Shown here: positions 50,055 to 58,732 of the stretch, in pieces
How positions within the stretch are numbered: position 1 is the first letter of the stretch
How the letters are laid out: every line of letters starts with the position of its first letter
Assembly (NCBI GenBank): GCA_910584375.1
Contig: CAJUAH010000003.1
Location: forward strand, 62,001 to 126,000
Direction of reading: 5' to 3'
Length of the DNA stretch: 64,000 bases
Origin: an uncultured Acetatifactor sp.
GTDB taxonomy: Bacteria > Bacillota > Clostridia > Lachnospirales > Lachnospiraceae
Made by a program: the position numbers and the translations under genes
Notes under the pieces: generated by a model
Database searches by the model: none
What the model was told of the DNA's origin: nothing
What the model saw: only the letters and a program-made list of their open reading frames with translations

Positions 50055-51644
50055 TTAAAATGACTCTGCCACACACCGCTCAATCCTGCACTGATGTTTT
50101 CTCTCCCCGGCTGGAGCGTCTTTGTCATAGCTGATCCCCACCAGCAGGATATCTCCGCCATATCCCCTGACCGCCTCCGGGTACCGTTTTGCTTTGATCT
50201 GGTCGATAGCGCCCTGCGCCGATCGGTTCCACTTCAATTCAATCAGCAGAACGGGCAGAATGGAATCTCTCTTTGGCAGATACACAATATCCGCATATCC
50301 CGCGCCAGCCGGTAGTTCCTCAAACATCATATACTCGTCCCCATAGCTGAAATACGCCCGCTTGATCACGCTCCGCAGTGCCTGTTCATTGTTGTAATAC
50401 AGCGAGGATTCTTCCTCATGGATCTTCTCTATCTGCCTGGCCACAGCCTCCTCCCGTCCGTGAACGGTATCTTCGATAAGCTGTTCGCTCTCCCGCACCC
50501 GTCGGATCGTGTCGTCCCGCTTTACCTGCCGGATGGCCCTGGCAAACTCCAGGCGAATCTCCTCATTGGGAATATGGGCTTTCCCGGTCTCCTCATCATA
50601 AGTCAAATATCCCAGATGGATCAACAGCGTCAGCACATCGTCCCTGTCCCTGAAAGTCTCCAGATCGTTGGCAAAGTTGACCACGTCCACCCTGGCCTCC
50701 CCGCCGCCTACCAGCTCCGCGACTGTCCTGCCCAGCCCGTCAAAATCCAGGCTGATATATCCCATCAGGCTCTCCGCTGCGGAAGTCTGTGTCCAATAGG
50801 AATCAAAATCGCCATTGCGGATCGCCTCTATCACAGAGTTTGGATTATAGACTGACTCCTGATCCCTGAACTTGTATCCGTCATACCATTGTTTCATCTT
50901 CTCAAAATCGCCGTCATTGTCGCGGCAGAGATTTCTAACCTCGTCCTCCGTAAATCCAACAAATCTGGAAAACCGTCTGGGCTTGATAACAGTGTATTCC
51001 TTGAAGTCCGATATGGCCGATTGAGAACCGTCCTTTTTAATGGGCAGGATACCCGTCATATATACCGCCGCAAATATTTTGTCCGTCATCCCGCTGTTTT
51101 TGAACAGGGATCGCAGAAATTCCAGATATTTCCTCTGCAAGCCGGGCTGTCCCTTGGCCTCTCTGATAGGGGCGTCCCATTCGTCAATAATCATCACAAA
51201 TTTATTGCCCGCCACCTGGGCCGCATTGGCCAGCGTTGCCGCAAATCCCTCCACCACTTCCAGATCCGCATACTGCTCCGCAAGTTCCCGGACTACGTTT
51301 CTCTGGATAAAGGGCACGATCTCCTCTAAAGACGACTCCCCTATCACTCCCGTCATATCCAGATAGATCACATCGTAGCGGTTCAGATGTTCCCGATAAT
51401 GGGCGTCCCCGGCAATCTCCAGATCCGCAAAAAGCTCCGCCGAGTCACAAGTCTTGTCATAATAAGCGCATAGCATCTTAGCCGCAAAAGATTTTCCAAA
51501 ACGGCGCGGTCTGCTGACGCAGGTCAAGCACTCCGGCGTATCAATCGTTTGGTTTATCAGTCCAATCAAGCCCGTCTTATCCACATAGATACCATTTTTG
51601 ATCCTTGTAAACCCGCTCTTACCGGGATTCACATAATTCCCCAT
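50055..51644 (-). CDS. AAA-ATPase / PD-(D/E)XK nuclease-like protein (529 aa)
   Basis: N-terminal AAA-like NTPase (Walker A variant SRPRRFGKSF at about 44-53, Walker B MIIDEWDAPI) and a C-terminal PD-(D/E)XK domain (ADIVYLPKRDSILPVLLIELKW, then an Asp/Lys-rich helix). This is the DUF1703/PDDEXK_9 type family that is numerous in Lachnospiraceae and Bacteroidetes. Biological function is unclear; a role in defence or in mobile DNA has been suggested for such fusions but is not shown here. Lies beside the type I toxin. Confidence 0.85.
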   Translation of the reverse strand: MGNYVNPGKSGFTRIKNGIYVDKTGLIGLINQTIDTPECLTCVSRPRRFGKSFAAKMLCAYYDKTCDSAELFADLEIAGDAHYREHLNRYDVIYLDMTGVIGESSLEEIVPFIQRNVVRELAEQYADLEVVEGFAATLANAAQVAGNKFVMIIDEWDAPIREAKGQPGLQRKYLEFLRSLFKNSGMTDKIFAAVYMTGILPIKKDGSQSAISDFKEYTVIKPRRFSRFVGFTEDEVRNLCRDNDGDFEKMKQWYDGYKFRDQESVYNPNSVIEAIRNGDFDSYWTQTSAAESLMGYISLDFDGLGRTVAELVGGGEARVDVVNFANDLETFRDRDDVLTLLIHLGYLTYDEETGKAHIPNEEIRLEFARAIRQVKRDDTIRRVRESEQLIEDTVHGREEAVARQIEKIHEEESSLYYNNEQALRSVIKRAYFSYGDEYMMFEELPAGAGYADIVYLPKRDSILPVLLIELKWNRSAQGAIDQIKAKRYPEAVRGYGGDILLVGISYDKDAPAGERKHQCRIERCVAESF

Positions 51645-51676
51645 CCGCCGCTTCCCTCCCGTCTTATCGCCTCTGC

Positions 51677-52648
51677 CTATGCCATCTCCCCCACATAGCG
51701 CCGCTGCCGGGTCGTCAGCAGGATCAGCGATCCCACCACCAGCACAATGGTCACTGCCAGGCCTCCCTCCAGGCCAAACGCGCCGCCGTTAATCAGTTCC
51801 CGGCCCGCTACCATCTCCGAATCAAATACCGTACAGCTGGTCTGCATACCGCTGACACGGATACCGTAGAAATTACCCTGCGCCAGATTCCAGATGGAGT
51901 GCAATGCACCCACGCCCCAGATATTGCCCCTCTTGATAAAATAGATAGAGGCAAACACGCCAAAGAGCACCAGATTGATAAACGCCAATACCGAGATACC
52001 GTCGTTGAGCAGATGCAGCGCCGCAAACAGCACCGCGTTGGCCGCAATGCCCACCGCCAGCGGATAGCGTCTGCTCACAGACACCAGAAAATAACCCCTG
52101 CACAACACCTCTTCAGCCATACCCTGAATCATATACCCGATCAGGAACAATAAAAAGATTCCAACGGAAAAAGTCGCCGACAGCCCCTGAATCTTCAGGG
52201 AGCCCGTCACCACACAGAGCAATACCGCCACGGAAAAGATCCCAAAGCCGACTCCTATGCCACACAGATATTCCTTCCACATCCCCGGTTTCTGGAATCC
52301 CACTGTGACCATCTTTCTCTTCTGGATCAGTCTACAAAAAAGCAGCGCTGTCAGGATCATTGCCGCAGTAGAAAAAAGCATTGCGATGGTCAGCGCATTG
52401 GACTGCATCAGCGCCTGCAAGGCCAGCTCCATTCCCTGTTGATCCCCCGAAACGGCCGCATTCAGGTAATCCGCATTGGCAAACATCAGTATGATCTCCA
52501 CCGGTGCCAGCACGGCCAACTGCATGATTGTGCTGACCAGAAACACCGCCACAAAGATCAATAGCTCCAGGACAATGTGCAGGCCCCTCTGGGCTGCGGC
52601 GGCCTCCGTCACCATTTTAGGTTTTTTCAATTTAAACAATTCCGGCAT
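51677..52648 (-). CDS. CPBP-family intramembrane metalloprotease (323 aa)
   Basis: Eight or so membrane spans with the Abi/CPBP motifs: EEVLCRGYF (EExxxR), FAALHLLND (FxxxH) and HSIWNLAQG (HxxxN). Related to eukaryotic Rce1; in Gram-positive bacteria often linked to bacteriocin self-protection. Start at 52648 (MPELFKL) has AGGAGG eight bases upstream; a longer frame to 52798 overlaps the next gene. Confidence 0.88.
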   Translation of the reverse strand: MPELFKLKKPKMVTEAAAAQRGLHIVLELLIFVAVFLVSTIMQLAVLAPVEIILMFANADYLNAAVSGDQQGMELALQALMQSNALTIAMLFSTAAMILTALLFCRLIQKRKMVTVGFQKPGMWKEYLCGIGVGFGIFSVAVLLCVVTGSLKIQGLSATFSVGIFLLFLIGYMIQGMAEEVLCRGYFLVSVSRRYPLAVGIAANAVLFAALHLLNDGISVLAFINLVLFGVFASIYFIKRGNIWGVGALHSIWNLAQGNFYGIRVSGMQTSCTVFDSEMVAGRELINGGAFGLEGGLAVTIVLVVGSLILLTTRQRRYVGEMA

Positions 52649-52772
52649 AACATAATCCTCCTCGGTTTTCCTGCTTTTATTCATTGTAACTCTTTCGCCG
52701 CCATATTCCAAGGATTTTTCGTAAAAAATATGCAGTATGGGATAATTGATATCACAGACCGAACTATGCCGC

Positions 52773-53549
52773 TTATCCGCCATGCGCCGTTTCTGCAATC
52801 GGCATATATAATATGTCTTCTACATAAAAAAGTTCATTTTCCATGTCATAAGAAAGAAATATTATCATTTCCCCCACATTGTGAATTTTTTCTATGGTTT
52901 CCCCCTCTGAGAGTGTGGTAATATAATACATGTTCCCGTAATAATCCACAAATAACTCTCCCACATACTTGCAGTCCATCAAATCCACTTGGGGAAACAA
53001 TTCATCAAATCTGCTGTCCAGAAGACATTCAATTTCTGTTATCAACCCATCCGTTAGGGAACCTTCCTCTTCCAGGATTCGCAGCTCACAATCATTATTA
53101 AGATCATAAATATATGTCCAATGCGGCCCCGCCAATGTTCCCCTTGGCGCCGCACCTACCAAAATAATATCCTTGCAGCCATCATGATTGATATCCGCAT
53201 AGTAGACAGAGATTGCCTGTGGATAGTCAACCCCCTCTCTTGTATAGTTTAAGACCGCCTCTTCACTGATTCTGAACAGATAAAAACTGCTGTTTTCCTG
53301 TTCGTCTACAGAAATATCAACTTCAATCTCGCCCTGTTTATAGATCCATTGTCTGTTTTCCGTTATCGTGATAATGTCCCCGCCAAATCCATCCTCATTG
53401 AGCGAATGACACAGACTGGCAACCCGGCGAAAGAGGACATAATCTTTCGTATCATCCGCCCTGCTATCCCCGCACGCTGTTATCCATATACAAACAGAGA
53501 GGATAATTATTAGTCTCAGGCTCTTCCTTATTTTTCTAAATATTTTCAT
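52773..53549 (-). CDS. Predicted lipoprotein with FG-GAP/VCBS-like repeat (258 aa)
   Basis: N-terminal signal of lipoprotein type (IILSVCIWITACGDS, lipid Cys about residue 26). The centre has YYADINHDGCKDIILVG, a calcium-binding DxNxDGxxD repeat of the FG-GAP/VCBS sort. The function is unknown. The gene is noticeably richer in A+T than its neighbours, as is the pseudogene upstream, so the pair may be acquired. Confidence 0.75.
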   Translation of the reverse strand: MKIFRKIRKSLRLIIILSVCIWITACGDSRADDTKDYVLFRRVASLCHSLNEDGFGGDIITITENRQWIYKQGEIEVDISVDEQENSSFYLFRISEEAVLNYTREGVDYPQAISVYYADINHDGCKDIILVGAAPRGTLAGPHWTYIYDLNNDCELRILEEEGSLTDGLITEIECLLDSRFDELFPQVDLMDCKYVGELFVDYYGNMYYITTLSEGETIEKIHNVGEMIIFLSYDMENELFYVEDILYMPIAETAHGG

Positions 53550-53604
53550 ATTATTCTCTATATTTTAATTTACCAACAGTACTTCTTTTTTCCTTACACA
53601 TTTC

Positions 53605-54993
53605 TTAATCATGATAAAAAAATACATTGTGCCCGCCTTTTCCATTTGTACATAATGATTCTAGCCCTTTAACTGTAGTAGCTGTTCCCTTCCCCGCTAT
53701 ACATGCATTTGAGATTATAACATCTCCGCTACTATAATGTACATATAACTTTCCATTGCTTTCATATATTTGAGTCGTTTTGCCCAGCCCACTTGCAGAA
53801 CGGAAAAAAAGCTGATTAGATATTCCTGTAGGTTTGGGAGATGCAGAGTTCCAACAAGCTTCCGAAGAATCTGTAAGCATTAAGCATGCTAAATATACCG
53901 CATTTCTCCATCCTGAGTCTTTTGAACTTTGTGCCTGCCGACCTATACTGCTATTAACACCGCCAAATTGATTTTCATTTGCTGCAACTTCCCTTATCGT
54001 AGACGGAAATCGCGGACTATAATATCTGTTTAAAATTACCCATGCAATTGCTCTCTAATCCAATGTATTACTAGTATTTTCTCCATAAATAAGTCTAGCC
54101 ACTATCTCAACTGTCGTAATCGAATTATTTAAATAATACCCAGATACTTTAGATGCATTAAACGAACTGCTCCCAAGTAATTCCTGAGCCCACATATCTG
54201 CAATTAATTCTGTTTCTTCATATCCATCAACCGAATATGTTTCTACAGAATATTTAAAAGGATTTTCTTCAGTTATTATGTTCTCATTTTCTTTTAGACC
54301 AACTATCTTACCCTTGCTGATATTATCATACACGCCGTTTGAGTAATATAGGTCTGTCTCTTTGTCGTAATAGCACCCAATCCATCTAATATTATTGTAA
54401 TTTCCAACAAATTCTGGAGCTTTGTTTTCAACCCATAAGCCCTCTTTTTCTTCCCAAACAGTAATATTGTTTAACTCATCATAAATGTATTTAGTAATTA
54501 CCTGTCCTTGGTCATCAGATATCCCTACTATTCTTTGCTGACCGTCGTATACATATAAATAACTATTCCCATCATAAGTAAAACCTTTGTACTTATATGC
54601 ACGTAAACTTTCATCATATTCGTAACTGTAATTTATTGGTTTTCCATCTCGATTTTCATAAATAAGCATTCCATCACTGTAAATAAAATCACAAGATGTA
54701 TCGCCTTCTTTATGTGTCCTTACTCCATTTTCATATGATGCCACAATCAGCATATTGTTGCCTATACTGAATGAGCAGATATTTCCATCTTTGTCTTGTA
54801 CAATTGTAAAACCAGCATCATATATTTCAGATGTCGTTAATTCCTTATCTTCTTCACCAATTTTTTCTAATGAAATGCCAGAAATATTGTTACTTGCGTA
54901 AACTTGCAGAGAATAACATAAAACTAAAAAAGAAATTATAACAAAGAATTTCCCTACCGCTAAAGATATACGTTTCACCAAGTTTCTTTCCAT
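53605..54993 (-). pseudogene. Cell-wall hydrolase (YD-repeat plus SleB-like domain) broken by one amber stop
   Basis: From ATG 54993 the frame codes for a signal peptide, a YD/RHS-like repeat region (YVYDGQQRIVGISDDQG, YIYDELNNITVWEE) and the start of a SleB/CwlJ-type hydrolase (VEIVARLIYGENTSNTLD), then TAG at 54055-54057. The same frame continues without another stop to 53605: AIAWVILNRYYSPRFPSTI, NENQFGGVN and an NGKGGHNVFFYHD C-terminus complete the domain. One base change (for example CAG to TAG) explains the break. The upstream part alone would be a 312-residue product lacking most of the hydrolase. Confidence 0.75.
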
Positions 54994-55267
54994 TGCTTTT
55001 TCCTCCTGACCTTTTACTGTTCCCCCGTTTAAATAGTATTTTGATATATATCGGCATTTAATTTACTTTTGTTAATCGCAATTTTGAAATCAACCCAAAA
55101 TACTATATATAAAACTGAAGATTTTCTATTGGATATTAAATTAAAATTGTATTCTGCTAACCGCTGTCACAAATCCCTTGAAATACAACTCCTACTGCAA
55201 TATACTAAGCAAGAGAGTAAACATCAATACGCCAAAAGACCTGGTTTATGCAGAATGGAGAAACCGC
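54994..55267. other. AT-rich gap between the broken hydrolase and the acetyltransferase
   Basis: 274 bp, divergent promoter space. I see no gene, terminator or strong promoter that I would defend here. Confidence 0.4.
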
Positions 55268-55885
55268 ATGCAATTTGACAATCACGACGAAAGAATCAAA
55301 TATTATGAGCTGCTCCTGCAGCGGGAACTGGCCGGGATGCCGGTGTATACTCTGCCGGAGGGCTACCGCTTTGTTTTTTACAGGCCCGGAGACCGGGATA
55401 CCTGGATAGATATTGAGACTTCAGCCAGAGAATTTACCGGCTATGACCAGGGGCTGGACTCCTGGAACCGCTATTATCAGGGAAAAGACGAGGAGCTGGT
55501 ACACCGCATGGTGTTCATAGAAAATGGATCCGGAGAAAAGGTAGCCACTGCCACCGCTTTTTACAATATATATAAGAAAGATCCCGACGGGGCGGGATGG
55601 CTCCACTGGGTAGCCGTGCGCAGGGAATATCAGGGGCTGGGGCTGTCCAAACCTCTGATTACCCATGTCCTGGGCGTCATGGTTTCTCTGGGGTACACGC
55701 AGGCCAAGATCCCCACACAGACCAACACCTGGCTGGCCTGTAAGGTCTATCTGGATCTGGGGTTCCGCCCTCTGCCCGCCAACGCGCTGCACAGCCGGGA
55801 GGGCTGGCAGATCGTCAAGACCCTGACCCATCACCCTGCGCTGGAGGAATTTGCGGCGATATCCCCAGAGGATATTCTGGCATGA
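55268..55885 (+). CDS. GNAT-family N-acetyltransferase (205 aa)
   Basis: GNAT fold with the acetyl-CoA loop in VRREYQGLGLSKPLI (motif A, Q/RxxGxG/A) and ATATAFYNIY and LGFRPLPANAL around it. The start at MQFDNHDER (55268) has GGAG eight bases upstream; the frame runs further back without a better site. Acceptor unknown. Convergent with the HD-GYP gene. Confidence 0.85.
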   Translation: MQFDNHDERIKYYELLLQRELAGMPVYTLPEGYRFVFYRPGDRDTWIDIETSAREFTGYDQGLDSWNRYYQGKDEELVHRMVFIENGSGEKVATATAFYNIYKKDPDGAGWLHWVAVRREYQGLGLSKPLITHVLGVMVSLGYTQAKIPTQTNTWLACKVYLDLGFRPLPANALHSREGWQIVKTLTHHPALEEFAAISPEDILA

Positions 55886-55939
55886 CGCAAAGAGCATCGG
55901 CGGCCACAGCCAACCGTATAGCCGCATACCCCAAAGCGC

Positions 55940-57040
55940 CTACTCAATGATCAGGCTGGCGCACTTGATATCCTCTGACAGATCGTAGACTTTACCCGTC
56001 CGCAGACCGACGACCTTGGGACGCAAAGGATACTGCGGATTGTTTTTCAGCACCTTCGCCTTTTCCCCGTTGCTCAGGGTGACAATGCTGTTCACGGGGT
56101 AGAGGATCACGATTCCCAGAAAATTCCTCATATATGTAATATCCAGTTCGTCCGTCATAGCCATGATCATCTCTATGGCGTCCTGCTGGGAAAATGCTTT
56201 TTTATAGGGCCGCTCCGTCACCAGCGCGTCATAGATGTCCGCGATGGCCAGTATCTTGGCACAGGGAAATATCTTCTCCGCCGCCACACCCATGGGATAT
56301 CCTCTCCCGTTCAGTTTCTCATGATGCTGGAGCACTCCCATCAGTACTTCCTGTGGGATCCCGCCTTTGTCCTTCAGGATCTGATATCCGAAGACAGAAT
56401 GGTTCTTCATAATGGCAAATTCTTCTTCTGTCAGCTTTCCGGCCTTGTTTAATATCTCATTGGGAATCTTGGATTTGCCCATATCATGGAGCAGACCCGC
56501 CATGCCAATCTTCTGAATCTCCGCCTCGGACATATTACTGTTCTTGGCAATCAGCATTGCGATCGTCGCCACGTCCACGCTGTGCTGAAACGTATATTCA
56601 TCGCTGAATTTCAGCGCGTCTATATTCAGGGCCACCGCCTCGTTCTCCATGATGGAACTGACCAGGCTGGTGGTGACATTGGCGGCGGTATCAATAAAAT
56701 TGGGTGCGGAAGTATCGTTGTATAAGAATTTGATTCCCTCGGATACCCTCTTTTTCACACTCTCAGAAAGCTGTACCTTGGATCGGTCGGCTACGGTCAG
56801 TTTCTCGATGGTTATCTGCACTTCCGGGGATATCTCTATATTGCCTTCCGTCTCGGGGTCTTCTTCCCCCTCCCGAATATAAATTCCGTTGATATTCATC
56901 TTTTGCAGGGCCTCGATCAGAAAATCGTCCAGAACGGTTTTCCGGGCGATCAGAACACGTCCGCTCCGGTCTATGATCGCCTGGTCTATCACCATCTCCT
57001 GCTTTAAGGCTCTCGTGCTTATAAATCTTCTCCGTACCAT
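55940..57040 (-). CDS. HD-GYP domain protein (366 aa)
   Basis: N-terminal DUF3391-like region (about residues 1-70) and an HD-GYP domain with HSVDVATIA, GLLHDMGKSKIPNEIL, HHEKLNGRGYP and IADIYDALVTERPYK. Complete, cytoplasmic. Likely cyclic di-GMP phosphodiesterase; second such gene in the window. GAGG six bases before the ATG. Confidence 0.92.
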   Translation of the reverse strand: MVRRRFISTRALKQEMVIDQAIIDRSGRVLIARKTVLDDFLIEALQKMNINGIYIREGEEDPETEGNIEISPEVQITIEKLTVADRSKVQLSESVKKRVSEGIKFLYNDTSAPNFIDTAANVTTSLVSSIMENEAVALNIDALKFSDEYTFQHSVDVATIAMLIAKNSNMSEAEIQKIGMAGLLHDMGKSKIPNEILNKAGKLTEEEFAIMKNHSVFGYQILKDKGGIPQEVLMGVLQHHEKLNGRGYPMGVAAEKIFPCAKILAIADIYDALVTERPYKKAFSQQDAIEMIMAMTDELDITYMRNFLGIVILYPVNSIVTLSNGEKAKVLKNNPQYPLRPKVVGLRTGKVYDLSEDIKCASLIIE

Positions 57041-57383
57041 AATGTCCTCTGTGTGTTTACTGCGTATTTCTTGTCCTGTAGTCTGTTTTATTATAATGCA
57101 TTTTCCACAGGAAAGCTACTCTTTTTTGTGCGGGCTGCACCGTTAGTATGGAATTATTAAGAGAACCGTGCTATAATAAATGAGCTGCTGTGCCCTTAAG
57201 AGAAACGCACATACAGCAGTAGAAAGGGGTGAGAAATATGTTGTGTCATATGCGGATTGATCTAAGCTGCGTCCTCTGTACAAAATCTGATGAAAGGACG
57301 AGTTTTGTACAGAGATAGGATTTTCGTCCGGCATTGGATTTTGTACTCCAACACATGTAAAAAATAAATTGGAGGAAAATTCA
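57041..57383 (+). promoter_or_regulatory. 343-bp leader region before the MFS exporter
   Basis: Contains TATAAT (57172-57177, plus strand) as a -10, the 26-codon leader peptide (57238-57318), a 12-bp hairpin over its 3' half, a second copy of TTTTGTAC (57339-57346), and CTCCAA (57346-57351) able to pair with the exporter's TTGGAG ribosome site (57369-57374). This is the layout of ribosome-mediated attenuation. Confidence 0.55.
57238..57318 (+). CDS. Leader peptide of a putative attenuator (26 aa)
   Basis: ATG at 57238 after AAAGGGGTGAG, a strong ribosome site. The peptide begins MLCHMRIDLSCVLC and ends SFVQR, with the stop immediately after the 3' arm of the hairpin 57274-57285 / 57303-57314. 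It has no independent domain. Short peptides placed like this control macrolide, phenicol or tetracycline resistance genes by ribosome stalling; I infer the same here. Confidence 0.55.
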   Translation: MLCHMRIDLSCVLCTKSDERTSFVQR

Positions 57384-58658
57384 ATGGAAAACTTTAAAAA
57401 ATATATTGTTCTATGGTTGAGTCAGAGCGTGTCCCAGCTGGGCAGCTCCATGACGTCGTTCGCGCTGGTGCTGTGGGCTTATGAGCGGAGCCGCAGCGCA
57501 CTGTCCGTCTCCCTGATGTCATTCTGCGACTATGTGCCGTACATTGTGGTAAGCCTGTTTGTGGGCGCGTTTGTGGACAGCCACCGCAAAAAATCGGTGA
57601 TGCTGACGGCGGACACCGTTGCCGCTCTGGGATCGTTTGTCGTGTTGGTGCTGTTTCTGACCGGGCAGCTCAGCGTCTGGAACATCTACCTGATCAATGT
57701 GGTCATGGGCGTCACCACCGCTTTCCAGCAGCCTGCGTCCGCGGTGGCGGTAGCGGCGCTGGTTCCCAAGGATAAGCTGTCCAATGTGAGCGGTATGAAC
57801 TCTTTTTCCGGCAATCTGATCATGGTGATAAAGCCCATGTTGGCGGCGGTGGTATACGGGCTGGGCGGCCTTCCTCTGATCCTGCTGATGGATCTGGGGA
57901 GCTTTATATTCGCGTTCTGTATCCTGCTGTTTTTTATACATATTCCGGATCATCCGGAGAAAAAAAAGCAGACTTTGCCTTTTGCCGGAACGGCGGAGGG
58001 TTTTGCCTTTCTGCACAAAGAGCGGGGACTGCTGTATATCATGCTCACCCTGGCGCTGATCAATTTCTTCTCCCGGCTGACCTATGAAAACATTCTGTCA
58101 CCCATGATCCTGGCCAGGAGCGGTGGCAGCAGCATGGCGCTGGGCATCGTCAACGCGGGTATGGGCATAGGCGGGATCCTGGGGGGCGTGATCGTATCCT
58201 TTAAAAAAGAAAGCCGCAACAAGGCGAGTATGATCTATCTCTCCGCCGCCCTGTCCTTTTTGCTGGGCGACATCACCATGGCCCTGGGACAGGGCACGTT
58301 CTGGTGGTCCTTTGCGGGAGTCGCCGCCAGTCTGCCCATCCCGTTCATCATGGCCGGACAGAACACGATCCTCTACAAGAGGGTTCCGGAGACCATGCAG
58401 GGAAGGGTGTTTGCCGTGCGGAACGCCATCCAGTACAGTACTATACCTGTCGGCATCCTGCTGGGCGGTATTCTGGCGGACTATGTATTTGAGCCGTTTA
58501 TGGAATCCGGCAAGGGTCTGGCGGCATGGCTGGGAAAACTGGTGGGCCAAGGCTCCGGCAGCGGCATGGCGGTAATGTTTTTATGTACCGGAATCTGCGG
58601 ATTTGTGATAAGTATTATCTCCTGGCGAAACAGGGAGATCAGAAAGCTGAACGGCTGA
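57384..58658 (+). CDS. Major facilitator exporter, Mef-like (424 aa)
   Basis: Twelve predicted spans; the N-terminus (YIVLWLSQSVSQLGSSMTSF, then ALSVSLMSFCDYVPYIVVS and VGAFVDSHRKKSVM) fits the MFS_3 / macrolide-efflux (Mef-like) group. Start at 57384 with GGAGG eight bases upstream; the ATG-like frame to 57369 begins inside the ribosome site. Preceded by a possible attenuator. Drug specificity is not proven. Confidence 0.88.
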   Translation: MENFKKYIVLWLSQSVSQLGSSMTSFALVLWAYERSRSALSVSLMSFCDYVPYIVVSLFVGAFVDSHRKKSVMLTADTVAALGSFVVLVLFLTGQLSVWNIYLINVVMGVTTAFQQPASAVAVAALVPKDKLSNVSGMNSFSGNLIMVIKPMLAAVVYGLGGLPLILLMDLGSFIFAFCILLFFIHIPDHPEKKKQTLPFAGTAEGFAFLHKERGLLYIMLTLALINFFSRLTYENILSPMILARSGGSSMALGIVNAGMGIGGILGGVIVSFKKESRNKASMIYLSAALSFLLGDITMALGQGTFWWSFAGVAASLPIPFIMAGQNTILYKRVPETMQGRVFAVRNAIQYSTIPVGILLGGILADYVFEPFMESGKGLAAWLGKLVGQGSGSGMAVMFLCTGICGFVISIISWRNREIRKLNG

Positions 58659-58670
58659 TATATGACGGAT

Positions 58671-58708
58671 ATCGAAAAGGGGCCTGGTAAACAAGCCCCT
58701 TTTCCGAT
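58671..58708. terminator. Bidirectional terminator between MFS and ABC exporter genes
   Basis: ATCG-AAAAGGGGC pairs with GCCCCTTTTCCGAT (one bulge), 11-base loop; reads GCCCCTTTTC on either strand. Confidence 0.75.
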
Positions 58709-58732
58709 GCCGTCACAATACTTTCTCTCTTC

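Noticed and set aside
54055..54057. Programmed readthrough or pyrrolysine at the TAG codon
   Set aside because: No pyrrolysine genes or stimulatory structure visible here; a simple nonsense mutation is more likely, though not excluded.
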